A stretch of DNA of 64,000 nt from Paenibacillus rhizosphaerae (GCF_014192015.1 NZ_JACHXJ010000001.1:930001-994000), one strand, 5' to 3'. Numbered from the stretch's first letter, positions 28,818 to 38,283 are shown. Notes: generated from the sequence alone by a model not told the origin. Numbers and translations: made by a program.

Positions 28818-30634
28818 GTCGGGGACTCCCCTTGATGATCCGGATCCTTTGGATTCAGGAAGGAGGTGCGGCTTTTGACTTTATCCCACGGCAGCCGAAT
28901 GACCGAGTTGATAAAATCCTTGAACCGGAAAGGAGAAACCGGCGCAAGATAGGACTCTCCGAACGTCCGGAGCCGGGATACATAGATCAGCAGCAGAATC
29001 AGGCCGAGAATGAGGCCGTACATGCCCAGAAACGAGGCGATCAGGAACAAGGTGAACCGGATAACGCTAATGACCGAGGTTAAGCTTTGGTTCACCAGGG
29101 TCGCGCCGGTGACGGTCGTAATGGCGCCCACGACGACGGATGACGGCGAGACCAGCCCGGCACGGATGGCGGCATCGCCGATGATAAGACCGCCGATGAC
29201 GGTCAAGGTCTGGCCGATTGTGGTGGGCAGCCGGATGCCGGCCTCGCGGAAGATCTCGAACAGCAAGAGCAGCAGAAACAGCTCCATCTGGGCGGAAAAG
29301 GGCAGGCCTAGACGGGTCACCGAAATTGTCGCCAACATCCGGTATGGGATCTGGTCCTGGTGAAACGCGGTCAAGGCCACCCAGAATCCCGGCAGAGCCA
29401 CAGACAAGACGAGACTGAGCACGCGAATCAGCCGCACGAAGGAGACATAAATGTAGTTAAAGTGGATGTCTTCCGGCGACTTCATGAGCAGGGACAGCGA
29501 GCCGGGTCCCGTAAGAACCATCGGGTTGCCGTCTACGATGATGACAAATCTCCCGTTGATCAACGAGCTGACCGCGTAATCCGGCCGGCCCGTAAAATCG
29601 ATCAGCGGAAGCAGGGAATACTTCGAGTCGGACAGCAATTCCTCAAGCTGGCTCGCCGTATACAATCCGTCCATGTCGATCTTGGACATCCGCTTTTTGA
29701 CTTCTTCCAGCAGCTTCGGTGAGATGATGTCATCAATGTAAAGAAGCGATACGCGCGTCCGTGTACGTCTGCCCATAATAAACGTCTCATTGCAGAGCGT
29801 GGTGCTGCGGAGCCGCTTGCGGATGAGCGCGACGTTTGTGCTGATATCTTCGGTGAAACCGTCTTTCGGGCCTTTGACGGAAATTTCAGTTGTAGACTCT
29901 TCCGGCGTCCGCTTGGGCATGTTGCTGATGTCCATCGTATACAGCTCGTTGGTATGCGGGAGGAACAGGACGACACTCCCCTGAAAGACCGCTTCTTCCA
30001 CGGCGCTGCTGGGGGCGTTATGCTTTAACATGCTCAGCGGCAGCTTTCCGGCAAGCAGTTCGCCTTTTTTGGATGGGAGGCCGTCTTTCTCATACATGTC
30101 GTAGAGCTCCGGCAGAATGACTTTGCCGATCAGCGACGACTCGCATAGACCATCGGCAAATACCAATACAATTTCCGAATAAGGATTGGATTTGCTGAGC
30201 CGATGCATCTGGACTTTAATATCGGCGCTTTTGGCAAATAAATCGTTCAGCTTACTGAAGTTCCAGAGCGTTGGTTCATCCGACGGGTTGTCATCAGGAT
30301 GGTCTGCTTCGGATTGGTTATCACCCGACTTGCCGTTTCCAGATGTTTCGCCATTGGTATTTTCATCGCTGCGTTTATCTTTCCTATGCCCGGAACCCTC
30401 ATGATCCTTCTCCTGGTTGTTTTCTTCGTCGTCGGCCAGCGGGGCGCTATTTTCCTGTCCCGATTCTTCTGAAGACGGATCATCCGATGAATTGTTGCGC
30501 CGTGTACTTTGATCCCCGCTTTTTTCGCGATCCTGGTCACGTTTATCGCCATGCGAATGACCTTCTGATTTCTGGTCATCCGCAGGTCCATTCCTCCCTT
30601 GAGGTAAGCTATGTCTATTGTCAGTATCCGTCAT
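28814..30634 (-). CDS. Spore germination protein, GerA family
   Basis: About 606 residues. A hydrophilic N-terminal stretch (about 1-120) consists almost only of Asp, Glu, Ser, Asn, Gly, Lys and His. A conserved GerA soluble domain (about 125-370) and four to five membrane helices (about 395-560) follow. The A-subunit forms the membrane channel part of the germinant receptor. The start at 30634 has GGAGGG in front and overlaps the GerB stop by four bases. The low-complexity extension is longer than in most relatives. Confidence 0.92.
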   Translation of the reverse strand: MTDTDNRHSLPQGRNGPADDQKSEGHSHGDKRDQDREKSGDQSTRRNNSSDDPSSEESGQENSAPLADDEENNQEKDHEGSGHRKDKRSDENTNGETSGNGKSGDNQSEADHPDDNPSDEPTLWNFSKLNDLFAKSADIKVQMHRLSKSNPYSEIVLVFADGLCESSLIGKVILPELYDMYEKDGLPSKKGELLAGKLPLSMLKHNAPSSAVEEAVFQGSVVLFLPHTNELYTMDISNMPKRTPEESTTEISVKGPKDGFTEDISTNVALIRKRLRSTTLCNETFIMGRRTRTRVSLLYIDDIISPKLLEEVKKRMSKIDMDGLYTASQLEELLSDSKYSLLPLIDFTGRPDYAVSSLINGRFVIIVDGNPMVLTGPGSLSLLMKSPEDIHFNYIYVSFVRLIRVLSLVLSVALPGFWVALTAFHQDQIPYRMLATISVTRLGLPFSAQMELFLLLLLFEIFREAGIRLPTTIGQTLTVIGGLIIGDAAIRAGLVSPSSVVVGAITTVTGATLVNQSLTSVISVIRFTLFLIASFLGMYGLILGLILLLIYVSRLRTFGESYLAPVSPFRFKDFINSVIRLPWDKVKSRTSFLNPKDPDHQGESPT

Positions 30635-31722
30635 GTCGTACGCTCCCTCCTTTTCTCCGGAATGAAGGACATGCCAACGCACAGCAGGGAATACGCAATT
30701 CCCAAGATCAGCGATGCCGGAAAATAAATCCGGTACATCATGTTGTAAAAGTCCTGCTGGCTGTACGGAAACATGCAAAGCACGATGTAACTGAACGTAA
30801 GGGCGAGGATAAATCGGTTCCGTATCGTTTGACTGGAGAAAGGCATAATGTCCGCAAGCAAAAACAAGGATAGGCTAACCCGTACGGTTGACCCGGCAAG
30901 CCACTGATACACCGATAAAAAATCCACATGCTCCACATAATCGCCGATTTTGACAAGCCGCCACTGCTCATAAGGGGACGTGGCCTGCTTGGCCGCTTCA
31001 AACGGCCCAAACTCCGTGATGGCTCCTATAACGGGGCCGAGCGTAATCCACACCATCAGCACCGCAAATACGATCATATGCCAGGGTTTCACATTCGACC
31101 GGATCCGGTGCTGCATCGTGATGATGACGATCAGTTCGATGAACGCACCTCCCGCATACAGCATGCCATGAACAGGTGGCACCCACCCGTGCTCCATCAG
31201 GGGGAACAGCAATTTGTAATTTTTGTGCGCCGTATTGGCAACCGAGACGAAAATCCCCAGGAAGACGACAATAGGCAGCAGGACGCCTGCTCCGATGGCC
31301 ATGGAGCGCATACCCGTCTTTGCCATGTACAGGCAAACAAGCGCCAGTACGGTGACGAGCACCAGCTTCGGCGTGGCCGGCAAATAATTGGTGATCGTCC
31401 AGGTGGAGGTATGAAGCAGCGTAAGGCCTCCTATTAAATATAAATACAGGCATATCGGGGCCATAAGGACCCAGGAAATCCATGGTTTGGTCCGATCAGC
31501 AAACCAGGGCTGCAGCTTGCGGTTTCCCGATCTCTTCATAAACAAGACGAGCAGCAGCGACCAGGGCACGTAAAAGACCGCCGCCATGATGACGGAAACC
31601 CAGGCATCTCTGCCGGAAGCGTCCAGGATCATAGGGTTGACGACGACGTGACTGGCCAGCCCGTTCATCAGCATAAGAATCATGCAGACTTGGGAAAAAC
31701 TCATTCGATTGACAGAACCCAT
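30631..31722 (-). CDS. Spore germination permease, GerB family
   Basis: This protein of about 363 residues has ten hydrophobic helices and belongs to the APC-like GerAB group, the subunit that binds the germinant, usually an amino acid. It is first in the operon, 40-50 bases behind a sigma-G-like promoter. The ATG at 31722 is preferred; a GTG at 31734 is the alternative. Stop and start codons of this gene and the GerA gene overlap (ATGA), indicating coupled translation. Confidence 0.9.
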   Translation of the reverse strand: MGSVNRMSFSQVCMILMLMNGLASHVVVNPMILDASGRDAWVSVIMAAVFYVPWSLLLVLFMKRSGNRKLQPWFADRTKPWISWVLMAPICLYLYLIGGLTLLHTSTWTITNYLPATPKLVLVTVLALVCLYMAKTGMRSMAIGAGVLLPIVVFLGIFVSVANTAHKNYKLLFPLMEHGWVPPVHGMLYAGGAFIELIVIITMQHRIRSNVKPWHMIVFAVLMVWITLGPVIGAITEFGPFEAAKQATSPYEQWRLVKIGDYVEHVDFLSVYQWLAGSTVRVSLSLFLLADIMPFSSQTIRNRFILALTFSYIVLCMFPYSQQDFYNMMYRIYFPASLILGIAYSLLCVGMSFIPEKRRERTT

Positions 31723-31768
31723 CGCGCTTATCACTCTATTCCGGTTAGGCTTTGGTTAAGATTAAGGG

Positions 31769-31799
31769 TAGTATGGTTAAGAACGGTGGATTTTATGTA
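31769..31799 (-). promoter_or_regulatory. Sigma-G type (forespore) promoter of the ger operon
   Basis: On the minus strand TACATA is followed after 18 bases by CATACTA, matching the forespore sigma-G pattern (ATR, 18 bases, CATnnTA). The distance to the GerB start is suitable. Forespore expression is what is known for ger receptor operons. Confidence 0.65.
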
Positions 31800-31842
31800 T
31801 TTACATCGATATTTTCAAAAGATGGTGTTGGGAGATGCAGAC

Positions 31843-31874
31843 GAAAAAGGCCCGTGCCGACGCCGGCACGGGCC
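31843..31874 (-). terminator. Terminator of the aspartate ammonia-lyase gene
   Basis: GGCCCGTGCCG and CGGCACGGGCC form an 11-bp stem at 31849-31874. On the minus strand it is followed by a TTTTT run. Confidence 0.9.
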
Positions 31875-31886
31875 TATTCCAACATT

Positions 31887-33296
31887 TTATTCCTTTCGCA
31901 GCAGTGCTTCGCCTGCAATGCCCGGATTCGTCATTTGGTAAGGATCAAGGATGATGTTCAGTTCTTCTTCCGTCAGCACGTTATACAGCAGGCACAGCTC
32001 CCGAACCGACTTGCCGGTCGTGATCGCTTCGCGCGCAATGCGGGAGACAACTTCGTAACCAAGATGCGGATTGAGCGCCGTAATGATGCCGACGCTGTTC
32101 TCGACATATTCCCGGCATCGCTCCACATTGGCCTGAATGCCCTCGATACAGTGTTCCCGAAACACCCGGAAGCCCTGATTCATAATTTCCAGCGATTGCA
32201 GCAAATTGTAGACGAGGACCGGCTCCATGACGTTCAGCTCCAGCTGGCCGGCTTCGGATGCCAGACAGATCGTATGGTCGTTACCGATCACCTGGAACGC
32301 GATTTGGTTGATGACCTCGCACATGACCGGATTGACTTTCCCCGGCATAATGGAGGAACCCGGCTGGCGGGAAGGAAGGGACAGCTCCCCAAGCCCGGCG
32401 CGGGGACCCGAAGCCATCAGCCGGATATCGTTGGCGACTTTGGACATGTTCATCATGCAAATTTTCAAGGCGGCGGACACCTCGGTGTAGGCGTCGGTAT
32501 TCTGGGTGGCATCGACAAGATGATCCGCTGCTTGGACCGGAAAACCGCTGAGCTCCGCCAGAATTTCGGCCACGCGCTTGATGTAGGTCAAATCGGCATT
32601 GAGCCCCGTACCGACCGCCGTGGCGCCCATGTTGATGTGGAGCAGATTGTTTTTGGTGGCCTTGACCCGCTCAATGTCACGGCCCAGCACGCGGGCATAT
32701 GCCTGGAATTCCTGTCCGAGACGGATCGGGACAGCATCCTGCAGATGGGTTCTCCCCATCTTGATCACCGCGTCAAATTCATTGGCTTTGTCGATGAAGG
32801 CCTGTTGCAGATCGGTCATGGTGGCAACCAGCTTGTCAATCATGGTCAGCGTCGCCAGATGGACGGCAGTCGGAAACGAATCGTTGGTCGATTGGGCCAT
32901 GTTGACATGGTTGTTCGGGCTGATGTCGGCGTAGCTTCCTTTTTCCTTGCCCATCAATTCCAAGGCTCGGTTTGCAATCACTTCGTTCGTATTCATATTT
33001 ATCGATGTACCGGCGCCGCCCTGAATCGGATCCACGATAAATTGGTCGAGCCACTCACCGCCAATGATCTCATCTGCGGCTTGTACAATGGCCTCACCTT
33101 TGGCTGGAAGCAGCCGTTTGATTTCCATATTGGCCATCGCTGCCGCCTTTTTGACCATGGCCATGGACCGGATCAGCTCAGGATGCAGATGTTGACCGGT
33201 AATCGGAAAGTTCTCCTTTGCGCGCAGAGTTTGAATGCCGTAGTATGCGTGGTTAGGAACTTCTTTGGTGCCAAGAAAATCTTTTTCCAATCTCAT
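31887..33296 (-). CDS. aspA: Aspartate ammonia-lyase
   Basis: This 469-residue enzyme converts L-aspartate to fumarate and ammonia in the cytosol. Family signatures are the flexible-loop sequence GSSIMPGKVNP, SPNNHVNMAQSTNDSFP and GRTHLQDAVP. Length matches the family (about 470-480). The ATG at 33296 follows GGAGG, while an in-frame start 13 codons upstream lacks one. A single gene with its own terminator, it has a cre-like site between a consensus-like TATAAT (33377-33382) and the start codon, suggesting catabolite repression. Confidence 0.95.
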   Translation of the reverse strand: MRLEKDFLGTKEVPNHAYYGIQTLRAKENFPITGQHLHPELIRSMAMVKKAAAMANMEIKRLLPAKGEAIVQAADEIIGGEWLDQFIVDPIQGGAGTSINMNTNEVIANRALELMGKEKGSYADISPNNHVNMAQSTNDSFPTAVHLATLTMIDKLVATMTDLQQAFIDKANEFDAVIKMGRTHLQDAVPIRLGQEFQAYARVLGRDIERVKATKNNLLHINMGATAVGTGLNADLTYIKRVAEILAELSGFPVQAADHLVDATQNTDAYTEVSAALKICMMNMSKVANDIRLMASGPRAGLGELSLPSRQPGSSIMPGKVNPVMCEVINQIAFQVIGNDHTICLASEAGQLELNVMEPVLVYNLLQSLEIMNQGFRVFREHCIEGIQANVERCREYVENSVGIITALNPHLGYEVVSRIAREAITTGKSVRELCLLYNVLTEEELNIILDPYQMTNPGIAGEALLRKE

Positions 33297-33344
33297 GAAA
33301 ATCAATCCTCCGGGTATCTGTACTGGATAAGTCATAGAGCCGCA

Positions 33345-33358
33345 TGTAAACGCTGTGA
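33345..33358. promoter_or_regulatory. cre-like CcpA site before aspA
   Basis: TGTAAACGCTGTGA matches the cre consensus TGWAANCGNTNWCA at 13 of 14 positions. It lies downstream of the putative -10 element, where CcpA binding would block transcription. Confidence 0.55.
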
Positions 33359-33591
33359 TATGTCTGACTCGCTACCATTATACGCTGGTTGTCTCGAAAT
33401 TTGCTAGTTTATTGTCAACGAGGGGTGTAAAGATCATTCATTTGTCCACTGAAAACGGACGGTACGAACCTGGGTACCGTGAATGACTGACTTCTGAAGA
33501 CATACGTTTGAACTTTGTACTGGCGGTAAGGCTTACATAGAGGGATCTTTAAATACTTCGCACTACATGTCATAAAAAAAGGAGGCATACT

Positions 33592-34176
33592 ATGATCATC
33601 GTCTGGCAGTCGGCGGTCGTAGCGCTGGCAGGTATCCTGCTGCTGCGGATCAGCGGACGCAAGTCCATTTCCCAGATGACGGTTCCCCAGGTCACCATTT
33701 TGTTGATCGTCGGGACCGTGCTTGGCTCGCAGGTTTCCGGGAAAGGGCTGGGGTGGACGCTCCTGGCTTCAGCAGTCATGATTGTGGTGCTCATGCTGAA
33801 CGAATGGCTCGCAGTCAAATGGAACCGTGCCGAGAAGGTACTCAAGGGCGGGGCAGTTCCGGTCATTGAAAATGGAAAGATGCTGACCTCCAATATGAAA
33901 CGGCTGCGGCTGACCGTGGACGACCTTGAAAAGAGGCTGCGATTGCTTGGAATCTCCCGGATTGAAGACGTCCGAACAGGAACCGTTGAAAACAACGGGG
34001 AGTTAGGATATGAGCTGATGCCCTGGGCCAAACCCGTAACGATGGGGGAACTGGAAAAGATTCTGAAAGCCAATTTCCCGCAGATGCATGTTCCCGAGTC
34101 TCCGGAGGAACGGAACATTTTCAGAGAAGTCATTGACAATGCCGACCAACCGATGACACAGGATCGTCTTCATTAA
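33592..34176 (+). CDS. DUF421 (YetF-like) membrane protein
   Basis: The 194-residue protein has about two to three N-terminal hydrophobic helices (residues 1-75). A soluble DUF421 domain follows, with the typical RISGRKSISQMT and a small alpha/beta region including PVIENGKML and LRLTVDDLEKRLR. YetF-type proteins occur in spore formers and their function is poorly known. A strong AAAAGGAGG precedes the ATG. It is a single gene with its own terminator. In the 295 bases between this gene and aspA I see only the aspA regulatory sites. Confidence 0.88.
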   Translation: MIIVWQSAVVALAGILLLRISGRKSISQMTVPQVTILLIVGTVLGSQVSGKGLGWTLLASAVMIVVLMLNEWLAVKWNRAEKVLKGGAVPVIENGKMLTSNMKRLRLTVDDLEKRLRLLGISRIEDVRTGTVENNGELGYELMPWAKPVTMGELEKILKANFPQMHVPESPEERNIFREVIDNADQPMTQDRLH

Positions 34177-34236
34177 CATGCCCGGAGGATGGCCGTTTAT
34201 ATGAATCAGATTGAAGAAAAGGGAATACAAGCCAAG

Positions 34237-34274
34237 AAGCCTGGATATGCGAACAAGCATATCCAGGCTTTTTT
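34237..34274 (+). terminator. Intrinsic terminator after the DUF421 gene
   Basis: AAGCCTGGATATGC and GCATATCCAGGCTT form a perfect 14-bp stem with a six-base loop and a following TTTT. Confidence 0.92.
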
Positions 34275-34292
34275 AATTGACTCATGATCCGG

Positions 34293-35483
34293 TTAAACGG
34301 AATGAGGAACCTTTACGTCAGGATTTACGTCGGCTTCATAATCGACGCCATCTGTCTCAAAGCCGAACAGCTGGAAGAACTCGCGGCGGTACCCATGAAG
34401 ATCGGTCAAATCATAAATGTTGTCCGATGTGATGTTGTTCCAGATGTCAGCGACTTCGGCCTGCACATCTTCACGAAGCTCCCAGTCGTCGATGCGGATT
34501 CTGCCGACTTCATCAACGGGCGTTTCGCCATCGGTATACAGCCGGTCGGTGAACAGACGGTAAGTCTGCTCGATGCATCCTTCGTGGATACCTTTTTCTT
34601 TCATGACCTTGTACAATGCGGAGATGTACAGCGGCACGACCGGGATCGCCGAACTGGATTGGGTCACAAGCCCCTTGCTGACAACGACATAAGCGTGTCC
34701 GTTTTTGGTAGACAGCTGGTCGTTCAGCTTCAGCGCCGTGGCTTCCAGGTGATCCTTAGCTTTGCCAATGGAGCCTTCCCGGTACACGGCCTGGGTGATG
34801 TCCGAACCGATATAGGAGAAGGAAATCGTGACGGCTCCTTCGGCGAGCACACCGCCCTGCTCGAGGGCATCGATCCACAGCTGCCAGTCGTCCCCGCCCA
34901 TGACGGCAACCGTTCCGCGGACATCTTCTTCCGTAGCGGGTTCAATGGTTACTTCGCTGATTTCGCCGGTGTGGAAGTTGACGGTTTTATTCGTATAGGG
35001 CTTACCCAGCGGTTTAAGGGTGGAATTGTACACTTCGCCGGTAACCGGATCGGTTCTCCGGGCGGATGCCACACTGTAAACTACCAGGTCGACCTGACCG
35101 AGTTCGGAACGGATCAATTCCACCGTTTTCTCCTTCGTTTCTGTTGAGAAGGCATCTCCGGTCACACTGAAAGATTTAAGCCCGGCTTTTTCAGCCGCTT
35201 CTTCAAACGCAGCGGAATTGTACCAGCCAGCGGAAGCCGTCCGTTTCTCGGAACCGCTGCTTGGGCGGTATACGCCTACGGTATTCGCTCCGGCCCCGAA
35301 TGCAGCCGTGATGCGTGCCGCCAATCCGTAGCCGGTCGATGCGCCGATCACAAGTGCGTTTTTCGGTCCCTGAACGGCCGGTTTGGATTTGACGTAATCG
35401 ATTTGGGACTGGACCTGCGCCGCGCATCCGACAGGATGTGCCGTCGTGCAGATAAAGCCGCGGGTTCTTGGTTTGATGATCAT
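34293..35483 (-). CDS. fabV: Trans-2-enoyl-CoA/ACP reductase, FabV
   Basis: This 396-residue NADH-dependent enoyl reductase completes the elongation cycle of fatty acid synthesis and is typically insensitive to triclosan. The Rossmann motif IGASTGYGLAARI and the FabV-type Tyr-x8-Lys motif (YREGSIGKAK) are present, as is the conserved opening MIIKPRTRGFICTTAHPVGC. It reads alone behind AGAGAGGA. Most Bacillales rely on FabI/FabL, so this may be an extra reductase. Confidence 0.95.
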   Translation of the reverse strand: MIIKPRTRGFICTTAHPVGCAAQVQSQIDYVKSKPAVQGPKNALVIGASTGYGLAARITAAFGAGANTVGVYRPSSGSEKRTASAGWYNSAAFEEAAEKAGLKSFSVTGDAFSTETKEKTVELIRSELGQVDLVVYSVASARRTDPVTGEVYNSTLKPLGKPYTNKTVNFHTGEISEVTIEPATEEDVRGTVAVMGGDDWQLWIDALEQGGVLAEGAVTISFSYIGSDITQAVYREGSIGKAKDHLEATALKLNDQLSTKNGHAYVVVSKGLVTQSSSAIPVVPLYISALYKVMKEKGIHEGCIEQTYRLFTDRLYTDGETPVDEVGRIRIDDWELREDVQAEVADIWNNITSDNIYDLTDLHGYRREFFQLFGFETDGVDYEADVNPDVKVPHSV

Positions 35484-35663
35484 GTGAATGATTATCCTCT
35501 CTTTTTAAAGTAAAGTATCGTTTGTTTTGTTTGGAGTCAGGTTTATGTATCCCATACAACAGCCATGAGGAAACTCCTTTAATGATATTATATCTAAAAA
35601 CCGAAATACAAGAGTTTAAGTGGTGAAAGGCAGAAGCGGAGAAATTCCGGGACGTCCATTCAT

Positions 35664-35693
35664 TTGACAATGAGAATCATTATCAAGTAAGAT
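35664..35693 (+). promoter_or_regulatory. Fur-controlled promoter
   Basis: TTGACA at 35664 and TAAGAT at 35688 are 18 bases apart. Between them GACAATGAGAATCATTATC (35667-35685) closely matches the Fur box. Iron-replete Fur would block RNA polymerase here. Confidence 0.8.
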
Positions 35694-35781
35694 GAAGACA
35701 GTCCGGACATCACGGAGCCGACATGAGGCGATGATTCCACAGGAGTACAGCAATCATATTCACTGACGGGAGGAACCACCT

Positions 35782-36117
35782 ATGTTTATTCAATTGAGAA
35801 CGATGGCCGTGCAAAAAGGGTACAGCGAGCAGGTTGCCGCCAGATTCACCAAGGACGGCCCGATGGACGAGATGAACGGATTGATCGACAGAACGGTCAT
35901 GATCAATACCAGAGGAAGAGAGCAGGACGAAGTGGTGGTCATGATCCGCTGGGAGTCGCAGGAAGACTGGAAAAATTGGGAGAAAAGCGACGCACATCTT
36001 CAAGGTCATCGCGACAAGAAGGGCCAGGAGCCGCCAGCCTATATGATCAGCACAACCGTCAAAATGTATGAAGTGCAGGCCGTGAAGCCGGGCAGGGCTT
36101 CTTCCGGCACGCATTAA
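35782..36117 (+). CDS. Heme-degrading monooxygenase, HmoA/IsdG-like (ABM domain)
   Basis: The 111-residue protein has one antibiotic-biosynthesis-monooxygenase fold. W66 and H76 in DWKNWEKSDAHLQGH have the spacing of the catalytic Trp and heme-ligand His of IsdG. Position 7 is Thr rather than Asn. The start MFIQLRTM and the RWESQEDW stretch resemble B. subtilis HmoA. It would open cytosolic heme to release iron. The Fur box in its promoter supports an iron-starvation role. Confidence 0.88.
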   Translation: MFIQLRTMAVQKGYSEQVAARFTKDGPMDEMNGLIDRTVMINTRGREQDEVVVMIRWESQEDWKNWEKSDAHLQGHRDKKGQEPPAYMISTTVKMYEVQAVKPGRASSGTH

Positions 36118-36130
36118 CATCGCGCACAAG

Positions 36131-36157
36131 AAAAACCGCCTCAAAGGGCGGTTTTTT
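36131..36157. terminator. Bidirectional intrinsic terminator
   Basis: AAAAACCGCC and GGCGGTTTTTT pair around a short loop between convergent genes, with a T-run on each strand. Confidence 0.9.
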
Positions 36158-36173
36158 GTGGCCTTCACGTATT

Positions 36174-37355
36174 TTATACGGCGTCCTCTCCGGCTGGCTC
36201 TGTAGAAGCTGCACGATCTCTGCGCCCATAAATCCGGTACAGAACGATCCCGAACAGGGTTCCCGCCAGCGACATGCCGGATATCGTCAGAAACAGCGTC
36301 CTCCCGCCGAATGCCTCATACAACGCACCGCCTGCAAAGGAAGCGATAATTCCGGAAACCCCGAAGAACAGCAGCGCGAGCACCGTCTGCCCGGTTGCCC
36401 GCCATTCGACCGGTACGATGCGGTACAGGTACTGAATCGCGGCGGAATAAAATACCGGAAAGGTGAGCAGCTGCAGAAGCTGCAGATAGGCGAGGATATG
36501 CGGGTTCTCGATCCACGCCGAAGCGAAAAAGCGCACGAAGTAAAACAATCCCGACAAGGCGATCAGCATCAGCTCGCTGCCTTTCCGAAGCCACCAGAAG
36601 CTCAAGGCGAACACGATGATCTCGCTTCCTGCTGCCAGAAACCAGGCTTGTCCCACCAGGCTGGCTGTCCCGCCCAGCTCCTTGATGTAAACCCCCAAAT
36701 AAGTATCGTTCATCCTCGCGGGGATAGAACTGATAAAGATCAGAATGAGAAAGAGCAGGGTCTCTTTGCTGCTGAGAAAATGCTTCAGGCTGGAAAGGGT
36801 GACCGGTTTGCCCGACACCGGAGCGTCAGGCATGAACAGCGTAATGACAAAGCTGACCAGCCCGATTGCCGCAAACAAATACGCCAGGCTGTGCGCGCCG
36901 TACGAAGTCATGAAATAGCCTGCGAACAATGACATCACTGCATAACCAAGCGCCCCGTAGGTGCGAAGCGAGCCGTAGCTGATCCCCGCCGATTCGGCAA
37001 CGCGAAAGTTCAGACTTTCCGTCAGCGGGTCGACAGGCATCAGAAAAAAGTAGGTGAGCATCGCAAACAGGATGATCAGGCTGTACACGCCGGTATGGTA
37101 CAGGACAAAGCCTGTAATGATGGCGCAAACAAGAAGGAGCAGCAGCACTTTACGGATCGTTCTGGTCCGGTCGCTGATCATTCCCCAGAGAGGCTGGGCC
37201 ACAATCGTAATAAAGCCGCCCGTCCCGACGATAAAACCGATCTGGGAAGGTGATAGTCCCTGTTCATCAAAATAAACGGGGAGAAACGGAATGAAGATGG
37301 CCAGCAGGGCAAAAAACAGGAAATTAAACGCTTTAACAGGAGCGGAAGTTCTCAT
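36174..37355 (-). CDS. MFS transporter (PPP/HcaT-YwbF-like)
   Basis: The 393-residue protein has twelve hydrophobic helices. It carries the MFS loop GMISDRTRTIRK after helix 2 and a nucleoside-permease-like pattern (PVDPLTESLN, SYGSLRTYGALGYA) typical of the LacY-like/phenylpropionate group. Substrate unknown. It is a single gene divergent from exonuclease III. Confidence 0.85.
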   Translation of the reverse strand: MRTSAPVKAFNFLFFALLAIFIPFLPVYFDEQGLSPSQIGFIVGTGGFITIVAQPLWGMISDRTRTIRKVLLLLLVCAIITGFVLYHTGVYSLIILFAMLTYFFLMPVDPLTESLNFRVAESAGISYGSLRTYGALGYAVMSLFAGYFMTSYGAHSLAYLFAAIGLVSFVITLFMPDAPVSGKPVTLSSLKHFLSSKETLLFLILIFISSIPARMNDTYLGVYIKELGGTASLVGQAWFLAAGSEIIVFALSFWWLRKGSELMLIALSGLFYFVRFFASAWIENPHILAYLQLLQLLTFPVFYSAAIQYLYRIVPVEWRATGQTVLALLFFGVSGIIASFAGGALYEAFGGRTLFLTISGMSLAGTLFGIVLYRIYGRRDRAASTEPAGEDAV

Positions 37356-37515
37356 CGGTACAATAGATCCCTCACGTCGTTTCGGAAATTGGTTGAATCG
37401 CGTTAGGACATTGTACCATGAATCTACCTTTTTCTAAATCACCGATTTGTCACGGAAAGGGCCTCCGTAATATGGTAGACTAGAGTTATAGACTTCAACT
37501 ACAGCGGGGGAAATC

Positions 37516-38283
37516 ATGATCAAATTGGTATCTTGGAACGTGAACGGGCTTAGAGCCTGTGTCAATAAAGGTTTTATCGAATACGTAAAGCAAGTGGACG
37601 CAGACATCTTCTGCGTGCAGGAGACGAAGCTTCAGGAAGGGCAGATCTGCCTGGACGGCATGGACGAGTATCATCAATACTGGAACTACGCCGAGAAGAA
37701 AGGTTATTCCGGCACGGCTGTCTTTACCAAGCAGAAGCCGTTGACCGTGTACTCCGGACTGGAAGAGGACGGGGAGCCGGAGGGGAGAATCCTTACGCTC
37801 GAGTACGAAGGGTTTTATTTGGTTAACGTTTATACTCCCAATGCGCGCCGTGATCTATCGAGACTCGATCTCCGGCTGGAATGGGAGGACCGGTTCAGAA
37901 GCTATATTCAGGAGCTGGATGCGCGGAAGCCTGTCGTCATTTGCGGGGATCTGAACGTTGCCCATCAGGAAATCGACCTGAAGAATCCGAAATCAAACCG
38001 TGAAAACTCCGGCTTTACCCCTCAGGAACGCGGCAAAATGACGGAGCTGCTGAATGCGGGTCTGATCGATACGTTCAGACATTTTTACCCCGGGCAGGAA
38101 GGCGCGTATACCTGGTGGTCCTACATGCCAAAAATCCGTGAGCGGAACGTGGGCTGGCGGATTGACTATTTTCTCGTATCGGAGCGGCTTGCCCCATCCC
38201 TGATCGATGCCCAGATCGATCATCTGGTCCTGGGGAGCGACCACTGCCCGGTCAAGCTGCTGATGGACGAAACGAAGCTGTAA
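37516..38283 (+). CDS. exoA: Exodeoxyribonuclease III / AP endonuclease
   Basis: This 255-residue cytosolic enzyme of the EEP nuclease family cuts DNA at abasic sites and removes 3' blocking groups. Catalytic motifs are complete: WNVNGLRA, QETKLQ, YTPNARRDLSRL, GDLNVAH, GWRIDYFLVS and LGSDHCPV. GGGGGAAAT precedes the ATG. It forms a single-gene unit. Confidence 0.95.
   Translation: MIKLVSWNVNGLRACVNKGFIEYVKQVDADIFCVQETKLQEGQICLDGMDEYHQYWNYAEKKGYSGTAVFTKQKPLTVYSGLEEDGEPEGRILTLEYEGFYLVNVYTPNARRDLSRLDLRLEWEDRFRSYIQELDARKPVVICGDLNVAHQEIDLKNPKSNRENSGFTPQERGKMTELLNAGLIDTFRHFYPGQEGAYTWWSYMPKIRERNVGWRIDYFLVSERLAPSLIDAQIDHLVLGSDHCPVKLLMDETKL

Noticed and set aside
31752..33407. 551-codon plus-strand frame opposite aspartate ammonia-lyase
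   Set aside because: The minus-strand frame has full family motifs, while this one has none and crosses a terminator and a promoter.
34284..35147. Plus-strand frame opposite fabV
   Set aside because: Shadow of a strongly conserved gene, with no recognisable domain.
35484..35500. Partial Fur-box-like sequence at the fabV start
   Set aside because: Only about half of the box matches and no promoter elements surround it, unlike the complete box at 35667.
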